Positions 18,554 through 26,670 of a stretch of DNA of 64,000 nt are shown here, in pieces; position 1 is the first letter of the stretch, and the number at the start of each line of letters is the position of its first letter. Under the pieces are notes generated by a model that saw only the letters and a program-made list of their open reading frames with translations, was not told where the DNA came from and searched no databases. The position numbers and the translations under genes are program-made. Source of the stretch: Rhizobium acidisoli (GTDB taxonomy: Bacteria > Pseudomonadota > Alphaproteobacteria > Rhizobiales > Rhizobiaceae); the NCBI RefSeq assembly GCF_002531755.2, contig NZ_CP034998.1, forward strand, positions 4,470,501 through 4,534,500. Reading direction: 5' to 3'.

Positions 18554-19754
18554 GACCGTCGATATCGACCTTGTTCGAGCCGATCATCCAGTCGATATGG
18601 ATCAGGCTGGAATTGCCGCCCTGCGCCTTGATCTCTTCCTGGCTCAGCGTCGCGCCGTTCAGGAAGCACTTGGAATAGCACTGGCCGAGGGCGATGTGGC
18701 ACGAGGCATTTTCGTCGAACAGCGTGTTGTAGAACAGGATGCCGCTGGCCGAGATCGGCGAGGAGTGCGGCACGAGGGCCACTTCGCCAAGCCGGCGCGC
18801 GCCCTCGTCGGTATCGAGCACCTTGTTCAAGACCTCTTCGCCGCGCGACGCCTTCGCCTCGACGATACGTCCGGCCTCGAAGCGCACCTGGATATTGTCG
18901 ATCAGCGTGCCCTGGTGCGACAGCGGTTTGGTGCTCGAGACATGGCCTTCGACGCGCAGCGCATGCGGCGTGGTGAAGACTTCCTCGGTCGGAATGTTCG
19001 GGTTGCAGGTAATGCCGTTCTTGGCGGTCGAAGCGCCGCCATGCCATTCATGCCCGTCGGCAAGGCCGACGGTCAGATCAGTGCCGGGTCCCCTGAAATG
19101 CAGCGAGGCGAAGCGCTCGCCATTCAGCCAGGCGGAGCGCTTGGCCAGATTGGCATTGTGTTCGGCCCAGGCGGCGATGGGATCGTCGACATCGACGCGC
19201 GAGGCGGCAAAGATCGCCTTGGCGAGCTTGGCGATCGCGATCGGCTCAGGATCGTCGGGGAAGACCACCTTGGCCCAGGACGGATTGGGATAGGAGACGA
19301 TGTTCCAGTTGATGTCGAAATTCGAAATCTTTTCCAGCGCCGGCTTGTAGGCGGTTGATGTGGCGCGATTGGCGCGGCCGACCTTGCCGGCATCCTGCTC
19401 GGACAGCAGCAGCGGATTGTCGCCGGCGATCGCAAGGCGCGCCGCTCCGTTGGCATAGGCCTTGGCCATGCCCTCATAGAGCCAGTCGGAGGCGCGGTCG
19501 AAGCTCTCGTCGCTGCCGTAGTGATAGCGCGAAAGCGTCGTTTCCTCGTCTGAATAGAAGGCGGTCACCAGTCCTGCGCCGGCCTGATAGGCGTGCTTGG
19601 TGATGAGGCGAACGAGCGGCAGCGCCACCACGGGCGCGGTGACGACCAGATCCTGACCTTTGCGCAGCTGCAGACCGACCTTGACGGCGACCTCTGCAAG
19701 CTTCTCCAGCTTGACGGGATCGATGGTGTTCTGGCTCTGGGGCATGAAAGTCAT
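18501..19754 (-). CDS. M29-family aminopeptidase
   Basis: The 417-residue cytosolic metallo-aminopeptidase belongs to the M29 (AmpS/AmpT) family, which releases N-terminal residues with a two-metal site. Expected metal-binding regions are seen: LRVEGHVSSTKPL, then GEVALVPHSS (Glu324, His330), FDENASCHIALG (His353) and HIDWMIGS (His386, Asp388). The length is normal. The ATG at 19754 has AGG upstream; a second ATG follows three codons later. The convergent 53-base overlap with the EamA gene is unusual. Confidence 0.92.
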   Translation of the reverse strand: MTFMPQSQNTIDPVKLEKLAEVAVKVGLQLRKGQDLVVTAPVVALPLVRLITKHAYQAGAGLVTAFYSDEETTLSRYHYGSDESFDRASDWLYEGMAKAYANGAARLAIAGDNPLLLSEQDAGKVGRANRATSTAYKPALEKISNFDINWNIVSYPNPSWAKVVFPDDPEPIAIAKLAKAIFAASRVDVDDPIAAWAEHNANLAKRSAWLNGERFASLHFRGPGTDLTVGLADGHEWHGGASTAKNGITCNPNIPTEEVFTTPHALRVEGHVSSTKPLSHQGTLIDNIQVRFEAGRIVEAKASRGEEVLNKVLDTDEGARRLGEVALVPHSSPISASGILFYNTLFDENASCHIALGQCYSKCFLNGATLSQEEIKAQGGNSSLIHIDWMIGSNKVDIDGLKPDGSRVPVMRQGEWA

Positions 19755-19846
19755 GGCTCAACCTGCTTTCTGTCGATGATGCTTTGAGGCTGGCAGACTT
19801 AGACCCGTTTGCGGCGAAAATGAAGCGTTGTGTCGCCGAATTGCCG

Positions 19847-19870
19847 GCGGCCGGATGGAGGTCCGGCCGC
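19847..19870. terminator. Hairpin at the 3' end of the GST gene
   Basis: GCGGCCGGA (19847-19855) and TCCGGCCGC (19862-19870) form a perfect 9-bp stem with a 6-base loop, 12 bases beyond the GST stop on the minus strand. No U-tract follows, so termination is unproven. Confidence 0.45.
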
Positions 19871-19881
19871 TTGGGCGCGCT

Positions 19882-20565
19882 TCAGGCGGCGGCAGCTTGC
19901 CTGAGCAGGATCGAGGAGTGTTTCTCGAGGAATTCCAGCAGCCGCTGCGGGTAATCCGCGCCGACGGCCTCCCGGACGCTCGCACGCTCAGACAGTGCCT
20001 TGCGCCAGCGCTGCGTCCGCTCAAGCCCGTCGAAGATGCCGCTGTCGCCGAGCGTATCGAAGAGATCGAAATAGCGGAAGACCGGCGCGAAGACGGCATC
20101 GACCAGGCTGAAGCTGCTGCCGGCAAAATAGGGGCCGTCGCCGAGCGCCCCTTCGAGCGTCGCAAATTTGGCAGTCAGCGCTTTGCGCTTGGCGTCCAGC
20201 TGTACTTCATCCTGCGCCGTTTCATAGCCCCAGAGATCGGAAAGCACGGAGGAGCCGAATTCCATCCAGCCGCGATGACGGGCGCGGGTCAGCGGATCGG
20301 CGGGATGCAGGGCGGCACCGGCTTGCGTTTCCTCCAGATATTCGCAGATGACGCTGCTTTCGAACAGAACGGCCTCGCTGCCGTCCTCCGCCTCGATCCG
20401 CAGCAGCGGCACCTTGCCGAGCGGCGAGATCTTCAAAAACCAATCCGGTTTGTTGGCAAGATCGATGTTGATGCGCTCAAACGGTACGTCCTTTTCGAGA
20501 AGCGTGATCGCGGCGCGCTGCACATAGGGGCAGAGATGGTGGCTGATAAGGGTAAGCTTGCTCAT
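19882..20565 (-). CDS. Glutathione S-transferase family protein
   Basis: The 227-residue protein has a thioredoxin-like N-terminal domain (SHHLCPYVQRAAI with Cys12 in the active-site position; LGKVPLLRIE and LFESSVICEYLEE for glutathione binding) and an all-helical C-terminal domain. Cys12 with CPYVQR suggests the omega-like group with thiol transferase chemistry. AGGAGAT stands 5 bases before the ATG at 20565. It is divergent from a MarR regulator with two similar operator-like motifs between them. Confidence 0.9.
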   Translation of the reverse strand: MSKLTLISHHLCPYVQRAAITLLEKDVPFERINIDLANKPDWFLKISPLGKVPLLRIEAEDGSEAVLFESSVICEYLEETQAGAALHPADPLTRARHRGWMEFGSSVLSDLWGYETAQDEVQLDAKRKALTAKFATLEGALGDGPYFAGSSFSLVDAVFAPVFRYFDLFDTLGDSGIFDGLERTQRWRKALSERASVREAVGADYPQRLLEFLEKHSSILLRQAAAA

Positions 20566-20587
20566 GGAAATCTCCTGGTCACAATCT

Positions 20588-20642
20588 ATGCAAATGCATC
20601 TAATATCGCTTGCGGCGGAATTCAAGATAGATGTAATTGCAT
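20588..20642. promoter_or_regulatory. Paired operator-like motifs in the GST/MarR divergon
   Basis: ATGCAAATGCATCT (20588-20601) and the inverted AGATGTAATTGCAT (20629-20642) match at 12 of 14 positions when one is reverse-complemented. They lie in the 79-base gap between the GST and MarR starts and are likely sites for that regulator. Confidence 0.6.
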
Positions 20643-20644
20643 TT

Positions 20645-21088
20645 ATGTCCGAAAAAACGCCGAAACCGAGCGAAGCCTCCACCCGTGCCTGGACGAGCAT
20701 CATGCGCGCCCGCGACCGCTTGCTCGGCGCAATCGAAGCCGACCTGAAGGCGGCCGGCATGCCGCCGCTTGCCTGGTATGACGTGCTGTGGGAACTGGCG
20801 CGCGCAGGGGATGGCAGGCTGCGCCCCTATGAGATCGAAGAGCGCACTTTGCTTGCGCAGTATAACTTGTCCCGCCTGATCGACCGGCTGGAAAGAGAGG
20901 GTCTCGTCCGGCGCGAAGTCTTCGCCGAGGACGGCCGCGGCCGCTGGGTCGTCATCACCGAGGCCGGCCGGCAGCTGCGCGAGCGCATCTGGGCCGTCTA
21001 TGCAGGATCGATCGAGACCCATATCGGCTGCAAGCTTGCCGAAAACGAGGCGAAAACGCTTGCCGGTCTGCTCGACCGCTTTTCCTGA
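20645..21088 (+). CDS. MarR-family transcriptional regulator
   Basis: The 147-residue winged-helix protein has a MarR layout: LAWYDVLWELARAGDGRLRPYEIEER, then the recognition helix TLLAQYNLSRLIDRLEREGLVRR and the wing DGRGRWVVITEAGRQL. The ATG at 20645 is chosen at the first family-like residue; the upstream extension reads through the divergent promoter. It probably represses the divergent GST gene and itself in response to a thiol-reactive or aromatic ligand, as inferred from the partner. Confidence 0.9.
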   Translation: MSEKTPKPSEASTRAWTSIMRARDRLLGAIEADLKAAGMPPLAWYDVLWELARAGDGRLRPYEIEERTLLAQYNLSRLIDRLEREGLVRREVFAEDGRGRWVVITEAGRQLRERIWAVYAGSIETHIGCKLAENEAKTLAGLLDRFS

Positions 21089-21090
21089 GA

Positions 21091-21564
21091 TCAGGCGACC
21101 AATGGCGCGGCGATCGCCTTCAAGACCTTCAACGCATCCTTCGGATCGAGCCGCACCTGCAAGCCGCGCTGCCCGCCATTGATATAGACCAGCGGTTCGG
21201 CAAGGGCGGCTTCCTCGATCGCCGTCGGCACGCTCTTCTTCTGGCCGAAGGGGCTGATCCCGCCGACATGATAGCCCGTCAGCCGCTCGGCATCGGCGGG
21301 CTTCATCATATTGGCCGACTTGCCGCCGAAGGCGCTGGCGAGCTTCTTCATGCTGACTTCGCGATCCGACGGCACGACGACGCAGACCGGCTTGCCGTCC
21401 ACCTCAGCCATCAGCGTCTTCAGCACCCGATGCGGCGCTTCGCCCAAGGCCTCGGCCGCCTGTAGCCCGACACGCTCGGCGCCGGGATCGTAGTCATAGG
21501 TATGGACGGTGAAGGCGACGCCCGCCTGGGAAAGAAGCTGTGTCGCACGGGTCGTTTTGGACAT
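21091..21564 (-). CDS. ybaK: Cys-tRNA(Pro)/Cys-tRNA(Cys) deacylase YbaK
   Basis: The 157-residue trans-editing protein hydrolyses mischarged Cys-tRNA(Pro). It contains the YbaK/ProX core: HRVLKTLMAEVDGKPVCVVVPSDREVSMKKLA with the catalytic-type lysine, and HVGGISPFGQKKSVPTAIEE with the GGISPFG substrate loop. The length is normal. It converges on the MarR gene 2 bases away and lies 9 bases downstream of the ArsC-like gene, so those two are probably co-transcribed. Confidence 0.93.
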   Translation of the reverse strand: MSKTTRATQLLSQAGVAFTVHTYDYDPGAERVGLQAAEALGEAPHRVLKTLMAEVDGKPVCVVVPSDREVSMKKLASAFGGKSANMMKPADAERLTGYHVGGISPFGQKKSVPTAIEEAALAEPLVYINGGQRGLQVRLDPKDALKVLKAIAAPLVA

Positions 21565-21573
21565 AGCCGCCTG

Positions 21574-21924
21574 TCAGTCTCCGAACGTGCCGGCATAGAT
21601 CTCCGGCTTGAAGCCGACCAGCAATTTGCCCTTCGTCTCCAGCACCGGCCGCTTGATCATCGACGGCTGGTCGAGCATCAGCGCGATCGCCTTTTCCCGG
21701 GTCAGGTCCTCGCGCTCGGCATCGGGCAGTTTGCGGAAAGTGGTGCCGGCGCGGTTGAGCACGGTGTCGAGGCCGGCCTGGTCGATCCAGGATTCGAGAT
21801 GGCCGCGGTCCATGCCTGATGCCTTGTAATCGTGAAATTCATAGGCGACGCCGTGGTCTTCCAGCCAGCTGCGGGCCTTCTTCATCGTGTCGCAATTTTT
21901 GATGCCATAAATGGTAACAGTCAT
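21574..21924 (-). CDS. ArsC/Spx-family thioredoxin-fold reductase (YffB-like)
   Basis: The 116-residue protein has the ArsC thioredoxin-like fold with a single active-site Cys11 in GIKNCDTMKKARSWL and a conserved Arg (about residue 92) in SMIKRPVLE. There is no second cysteine nearby (NCDT). This is the YffB group, probably glutathione-dependent thiol reductases rather than true arsenate reductases. Its neighbours are ybaK downstream and an AstE-like deacylase upstream on the same strand. Confidence 0.88.
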   Translation of the reverse strand: MTVTIYGIKNCDTMKKARSWLEDHGVAYEFHDYKASGMDRGHLESWIDQAGLDTVLNRAGTTFRKLPDAEREDLTREKAIALMLDQPSMIKRPVLETKGKLLVGFKPEIYAGTFGD

Positions 21925-22015
21925 GCCCGATCGATCTCCCTGTGATGGCAGCGGGATAACATGGGCGAAGGCCGACGCAAACGCCGTGCGGCGTTTTATC
22001 CCCGAACTCGCCGGC

Positions 22016-23074
22016 TCAATTCTCCAGCGTGCCGGCCTTGCGCGCGGCCCTGCTCGGGCTGCTGCAGACGATCTTCATCAGGTCGCCGCGCCGCCGCACC
22101 AGCCGGTCGGACGTCCGGGTCAGGATCAGCCCGTCCTGCGGCGCATGCAAATCGATGCTGCCGTTCGGCTGCCCCGGCCGGGTGACGATCGTCGCCAGAA
22201 GCTCGCCCTCTGCAACCTCGTCGCCGATCTTGCGATGGAAAAGCACCGCGCCACCTTCGGGCGCGCGAAGGATCTCGACATTGTCGAGCGGCACGGCCGG
22301 ACCGGAAAATGCCGTTGCAGCCGTCTCGCCGCTGACGATCCCGCGCGTCACGAGGAAACGCCAAAGCCCGCCCGCATCCTTCTTCGCCAGCGCCGGATCG
22401 ACGTCGCGCTTGCCGCGCAGCTCGACCGTGACCGAAAGCCGGCCCGGCAGTCGGGATCGGCGCTCGCCGGGAACCTGATATTTCCAGGCAAAGCCGACGG
22501 CCTCCTCGAAGGCCGAGCTTTCGCCATCCGACAGCAGCACGGCCTCCATGTCGAGAGCGGCGGCAAGATCGGCCGCCTCAGGCCAGAAGGCCTCATCGAT
22601 ATAGGCATATTGCAGCGATTCATCGTCGCAATGCAGATCGACGACCAGATCGGCGCCGAGCGCCAGATGCAGCAGCTGCCGCTTCAAACTATCGGTAGCC
22701 GGATAATCATCGAGGTCTTCGATCAGTGTGGCCCGATCGGCAATGGAAATCAGCGGGAAATCCCGGTTGAAGTTGGTGCGTGACCCAAGATCGAAACGGC
22801 CCTGCAGGTCGCCGAAATGCGATTGCGCCGCACCGATCGGATTGGCCTGCGGCACGATGGTGATGTCGCCGGCGATCCCGCCTTCGCTCTCCGCCTGCCG
22901 CAGCCGTTCGCAGAGGAAATGCAGCAGCACCGTTCCCGGCAGCTCGCCGGCATGCAGTGCGGCCTGGATATAGATCTTCGGCGCCTTCGGATCGTGGCCT
23001 GCAAAACGCAGCACCGGCAGCCGCCACTCCGTTCCTGGCGTATCGCCGGGGATGATGATTTCTGAAACGTCCAT
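22016..23074 (-). CDS. Succinylglutamate desuccinylase/aspartoacylase-family deacylase
   Basis: The 352-residue zinc carboxypeptidase-fold protein has ligands visible as His41 and Glu44 (ALHAGELPG) and His148 (VVDLHCDDES), with the substrate loop SRTNFNRDFP at 98-107. A C-terminal barrel-sandwich domain (about 275-345: LRAPEGGAVLFHRKIGDEVAEGE) resembles lipoyl-type domains, as in many AstE/AspA-like proteins linked to ectoine or amino-acid derivatives. The true substrate is unknown. GAAGG precedes the ATG at 23074. Confidence 0.87.
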   Translation of the reverse strand: MDVSEIIIPGDTPGTEWRLPVLRFAGHDPKAPKIYIQAALHAGELPGTVLLHFLCERLRQAESEGGIAGDITIVPQANPIGAAQSHFGDLQGRFDLGSRTNFNRDFPLISIADRATLIEDLDDYPATDSLKRQLLHLALGADLVVDLHCDDESLQYAYIDEAFWPEAADLAAALDMEAVLLSDGESSAFEEAVGFAWKYQVPGERRSRLPGRLSVTVELRGKRDVDPALAKKDAGGLWRFLVTRGIVSGETAATAFSGPAVPLDNVEILRAPEGGAVLFHRKIGDEVAEGELLATIVTRPGQPNGSIDLHAPQDGLILTRTSDRLVRRRGDLMKIVCSSPSRAARKAGTLEN

Positions 23075-23162
23075 GCTGCCTTCGCTCCGCATTGCCATCC
23101 GAACGGCTCTTCCCTTTATCCGCGGATATCCGGCAAGCGCAAGTCTCACCGTGCACGGTGCC

Positions 23163-23780
23163 TCAGCCGAGCAGCGGCCAGCGATCGACGATGTGGTGTT
23201 TGGTTTTTCCGAGAACGCTGTGGATCAGCAGGAGTTCGTACGCCGTCCACGAGACCGGTCTGTCGAGCATCATTGCCGGCACGGCCTTGCGGTCATAGAG
23301 CAGAGTCATATGCGGCGTGAATGTGTGGCCGATACTGCGCGGCAGTCCGGCATTGTGCATGGCGACGCCGAGTTGGAGATGCAGCCTGGCAAGGGATTTC
23401 CGCCCGCCTTCACCAGCGAGTACCAGCGCCTGCGCCTGCGGAAATCTCATGATCCGGTCGAAGGTGATGGTGATCGGCGGGCTCTCGGCTCCAACGCCGG
23501 CTTGCAGTGCCGCGAAGATCACGTGTTCCGGCAAGTTAGGATAGTCGCAGACCCAGCGGATCGTTACATGCAGTGTCGTCAGCCGCAACTGACCGGAAAG
23601 AGAGAAAGCATTCTTATAATCGTCGGCGATCGAGGCCACCTGTCGCTCGATGGCTGGTGGAGGACAGAGACCAAAGAAAAGCCGGTTGCCGGTATTGTCC
23701 ATTCTGCTCCGCCGCCCGCGACCGTTGCGATCATGTGCGAAGGCAAAAGACGTCTGGTTCATCGGCTTCCAAGCCGTCAT
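23163..23780 (-). CDS. thpR: RNA 2',3'-cyclic phosphodiesterase / 2H phosphoesterase
   Basis: The 205-residue protein has the two HxT signatures of the 2H superfamily: HVT at 71-73 (TLHVTIRW) and HMT at 157-159 (FTPHMTLLYD). It opens NRLFFGLCPPPAIERQV, typical of ThpR (LigT), which hydrolyses 2',3'-cyclic phosphate RNA ends and shows ligase activity in vitro. It has a 30-residue N-terminal extension rich in Arg. GGGGAG precedes the ATG at 23780; a later ATG (23762, also with GGAAG) could be the true start. Confidence 0.85.
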   Translation of the reverse strand: MTAWKPMNQTSFAFAHDRNGRGRRSRMDNTGNRLFFGLCPPPAIERQVASIADDYKNAFSLSGQLRLTTLHVTIRWVCDYPNLPEHVIFAALQAGVGAESPPITITFDRIMRFPQAQALVLAGEGGRKSLARLHLQLGVAMHNAGLPRSIGHTFTPHMTLLYDRKAVPAMMLDRPVSWTAYELLLIHSVLGKTKHHIVDRWPLLG

Positions 23781-23927
23781 GGCCCGCTCCCCATCTCATG
23801 GCGCCAGGATATCGCGCAAGGGTAGCACGGTTGGAACAAAAAAAGAACACGAGGCGCAAGAATCGGGTTGAAACAGCGGCCGTCCCGTACGATTTTGGTG
23901 GTAATCGAAAAACGTGGAGGCTCTGTC

Positions 23928-24491
23928 ATGGCCCAGACGATATACCACTATCTGACCTTCGAAACCGCCGGTGGTTTCTGCGGCATCGCCTGGAGCGACG
24001 CTGGCATCGCCCGCTTCCAGCTGCCGACGAAGTCAGCGGAAGCGACCGAACGGCTGTTGCTGCGCCGCCTGCCGGATGCCGAACCCGGCGCGCCGACGCC
24101 GGATGTGCTCGAAACGGTCGCGGCGGTGAAGCGCTATTTCCAGGGTGAGGAAACGGATTTCTCCGGCGTCGAACTCGATCTGGCCGGCCAGGATACCTTT
24201 TTCAGGGATATTTATGCGGCAGCAAGGCGCGTCGGCTGGGGCCGTACGACCACCTACGGCGCGCTGGCGAAAGAACTCGGCGCTGGGCCGGAAGCCGCCC
24301 GCGACGTCGGCCAGGCGATGGCAAAGAACCCGGTCGCGCTGATCATTCCCTGCCACCGGGTGCTGGCCGCCAGCGGCAAGATCGGCGGCTTCTCCGCTCC
24401 CGGCGGTTCGTCATCGAAGGCCCGTATGCTGGAACTCGAAGGCGTCAGCCTTGCCCCACCGCCGCCGGCCCAGCAGTCGCTGGGCCTCTAG
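23928..24491 (+). CDS. ogt: Methylated-DNA--[protein]-cysteine S-methyltransferase
   Basis: This is a 187-residue suicide repair protein that removes methyl groups from O6-methylguanine. The active site PCHRV is at 141-145 (Cys142), with the upstream helix-turn-helix VGWGRTTTYGALAKELG and Asn134 before it. GGAGG stands 8 bases before the ATG at 23928. It has an unusual Pro/Gln-rich C-terminal tail. Whether to name it ogt or ada-like is arbitrary; no Ada N-terminal domain is present. Confidence 0.93.
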   Translation: MAQTIYHYLTFETAGGFCGIAWSDAGIARFQLPTKSAEATERLLLRRLPDAEPGAPTPDVLETVAAVKRYFQGEETDFSGVELDLAGQDTFFRDIYAAARRVGWGRTTTYGALAKELGAGPEAARDVGQAMAKNPVALIIPCHRVLAASGKIGGFSAPGGSSSKARMLELEGVSLAPPPPAQQSLGL

Positions 24492-24507
24492 TCGAAATGC
24501 CGGCTGC

Positions 24508-25242
24508 TCAATGCGGGCTCGCCGTCGGTCGGATGATGATCTCGCTGACATCGACGTCGTCGCGCTGGCTGATGGCGTAGAGGATCGAATTGGCGACGGC
24601 CTCCGGACTGATCGTGATCGCCCGGAACGCCTTCATGGCGTCCCGCGCGGTCGGATCGGTGATCGTCTCGGCCAGTTCCGAGGTCGTCGTGCCGGGAGAA
24701 ATGACGGTCACGCGGATGCGATCAGTCTCCTGCCGCAGCCCGTCCGAGATCGCACGAACTGCGAATTTCGTCGCGCAATAGACGGCAGCCGTCGGCGAGA
24801 CGCTGTGGCCGCCGATCGAAGACAGGTTGATGATCTGCCCCGATCCCTGCGCCTTCATGATCGGCAGCGCCGCGGCGATGCCATAGAGAACACCCTTGAT
24901 GTTGACGTCGACCATCCGGTCCCATTCCTCGACCTTGAGAGCGTCGAGCGGCGAGAGCGGCATGACGCCGGCATTGTTGACAATGACGTCAAGCCGGCCG
25001 AATTCCGATCTGGCAAAACCGGCAAAGGCCTCAACCTCGGAACGGTCGGTGACGTCAAGTTTTCGCAGGCGCACCGTCCCGCCCTTGGCTTCGATTTCGC
25101 CGGCAAGCGCCTGCAGCCGCTCGGTGCGGCGCGCGCCGATCAGGATATGGGCGCCTGCGGCAGCCAGCACCCTTGCCGCAGCCTCTCCGATGCCGCTGCT
25201 GGCCCCGGTGATGGCAACGACTTTTCCTTCGATCTTCGACAT
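24508..25242 (-). CDS. SDR-family oxidoreductase (YdfG-like)
   Basis: The 244-residue classical short-chain dehydrogenase has TGASSGIG (12-19) for the cofactor, NNAG (89-92), Ser141/142 and the catalytic Tyr155-Lys159 (YCATK). ARR after the second strand suggests NADP preference. GGAGC precedes the ATG at 25242. It is the last gene of a probable three-gene minus-strand unit (Atu4866-like protein, SDR, SDR) opposite a LysR regulator. Confidence 0.92.
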   Translation of the reverse strand: MSKIEGKVVAITGASSGIGEAAARVLAAAGAHILIGARRTERLQALAGEIEAKGGTVRLRKLDVTDRSEVEAFAGFARSEFGRLDVIVNNAGVMPLSPLDALKVEEWDRMVDVNIKGVLYGIAAALPIMKAQGSGQIINLSSIGGHSVSPTAAVYCATKFAVRAISDGLRQETDRIRVTVISPGTTTSELAETITDPTARDAMKAFRAITISPEAVANSILYAISQRDDVDVSEIIIRPTASPH

Positions 25243-25279
25243 TTCAAGCTCCATTTTTCGATTGGTGTTTTCTGGGCGA

Positions 25280-26122
25280 TCAGCTGGGGAAATCGGCGCT
25301 GAGCGTCGTCTCCGCCCAGGCGTCGAAATTTGTCCGCAGCGCATCGAGCCGTTCGCGGGCGATCTTCAGGGCGGGTGCGCCAAGCAACAGCCGCAGCGGC
25401 GGCTCGTCCGCCTCGAATGCCGATATGATCGCGGCTGCGGCGCGCACCGGATCGCCCGGCTGCTTGCCGGAGACCGAACGAGTGGCCTGGCGCCGCTTGC
25501 CCGATGTCTCGGCATAGTCGTCGATCACGGTTCTGGATTCGACCATCGATCGTCCGGCCCAATCCGTGCGGAAGGCGCCGGGCTCGAGGATCGTCACATC
25601 GATGCCGAGCGGCTTGACCTCATGGAAAAGCGACTCCGACAGGGCTTCGACCGCGAACTTGGTGGCATGGTAGTAGCCGGTCGCGGCGAAGGCGACGAGC
25701 CCGCCGAGCGAAGAGACATTGAAGATATGCCCCCGACGGCGCGAGCGCATGCCCGGCAGGACATGTTTGGTGACGGCGATCAAGCCGAAGACATTGGTCT
25801 CGAACTGGGCGCGTATTTCAGTCTCCTCGCCTTCTTCGATCGCCGAGAGGTAGCCATAACCGGCATTGTTGACGAGCACGTCGATCGCGCCGAAATGCGC
25901 TTCGGCGTCCTGAACCGCGCGGGCGACGGAGCGGGCATCCGTGACATCGAGCGAGACAGCAAGGGCGCGGTCGCCGTGTTCTGCCGTGAGATCTTTCAAG
26001 GCTTCGGGTCTGCGCGCGGTCATGGCGGCGCGCCAGCCTCGGGCGAGAACCGCTTCAGCAAGCGCCCGCCCGAGACCGGACGAAGCGCCTGTTATGAACC
26101 AGATGGGTGTGGTGGAAGACAT
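25280..26122 (-). CDS. SDR-family oxidoreductase
   Basis: The 280-residue short-chain dehydrogenase has TGASSGLG (11-18), NNAG (85-88), Ser137/138 and the YHATK catalytic segment (Tyr151, Lys155). It has a longer C-terminus (DPVRAAAAIISAFEADEPPLRLLLG) typical of the retinol-dehydrogenase-like group. I start at the ATG at 26122, with GGAAAGG 9 bases upstream; another ATG three codons earlier is too close to that site. The gap to the downstream SDR is 37 bases. Confidence 0.92.
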   Translation of the reverse strand: MSSTTPIWFITGASSGLGRALAEAVLARGWRAAMTARRPEALKDLTAEHGDRALAVSLDVTDARSVARAVQDAEAHFGAIDVLVNNAGYGYLSAIEEGEETEIRAQFETNVFGLIAVTKHVLPGMRSRRRGHIFNVSSLGGLVAFAATGYYHATKFAVEALSESLFHEVKPLGIDVTILEPGAFRTDWAGRSMVESRTVIDDYAETSGKRRQATRSVSGKQPGDPVRAAAAIISAFEADEPPLRLLLGAPALKIARERLDALRTNFDAWAETTLSADFPS

Positions 26123-26169
26123 GATCGTCATCCTTTCCGGCCGGAAACGGCCTTATCCCGAGTGATCGG

Positions 26170-26544
26170 TTATTTGCGGCGAAACACCATGCCGCCATGA
26201 TGGAGAGTGTTGCCGTCGACAAAATCGCCGTCGGCAGTGAAGCCGGTGTCGTCCCAATATTCGATGTGGCTTCCGGTGACTTCGTAGCGGCCGCGATAGG
26301 CGCTTTCCCGGTTGCCGCGGGCTTCGTCGTAACGGCCGTTGGCCAGAAGTTCGTGGCGCACACGACCGTCATCCGTGACCCACATGCCGACATAGGGATG
26401 GTGCTGCATCATGTTCTCGCTTGTTTGTTGACACACGGATTGCCGGTCGTTGAGGGCATCCGCGGCTGACGAGCCGATCGCCGTGCCGGCCAGGGTGGTT
26501 GCGGCGAAAATATGCAGAACAGGTCTCGCTGAAATGTTTCGCAT
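26170..26544 (-). CDS. Atu4866-family exported protein
   Basis: The 124-residue product has an N-terminal signal peptide (about 1-27, ending near GSSAADA) followed by a domain matching the Atu4866 family known from Agrobacterium: HPYVGMWVTDDGRVRHELL, NGRYDEARG, YRGRYEVTGSHIEYWDDTGF and a GGMVFRRK end. This is a small beta-rich fold of unknown biochemical role. GGGAAG precedes the ATG at 26544. It heads the unit with the two SDR genes and faces the LysR gene. Confidence 0.82.
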   Translation of the reverse strand: MRNISARPVLHIFAATTLAGTAIGSSAADALNDRQSVCQQTSENMMQHHPYVGMWVTDDGRVRHELLANGRYDEARGNRESAYRGRYEVTGSHIEYWDDTGFTADGDFVDGNTLHHGGMVFRRK

Positions 26545-26651
26545 CGGTCTTCCCTTCGACAGAGGCCTGTCCATGAACACTGCCTTGCTTGGCCTCGAGA
26601 GGAAGATAGTCTCCCTGATCGACGTGATTAAGTTGCCAATTCGGGATGCCA

Positions 26652-26670
26652 TGGTTAGAAATGCTAACCA
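26652..26670. promoter_or_regulatory. LysR operator abutting the LysR start codon
   Basis: TGGTTAG (26652-26658) and CTAACCA (26664-26670) are perfect 7-base arms around AAATG, and the next base is the first base of the LysR gene. The position suits autoregulation and control of the divergent Atu4866-SDR-SDR unit. Confidence 0.65.
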
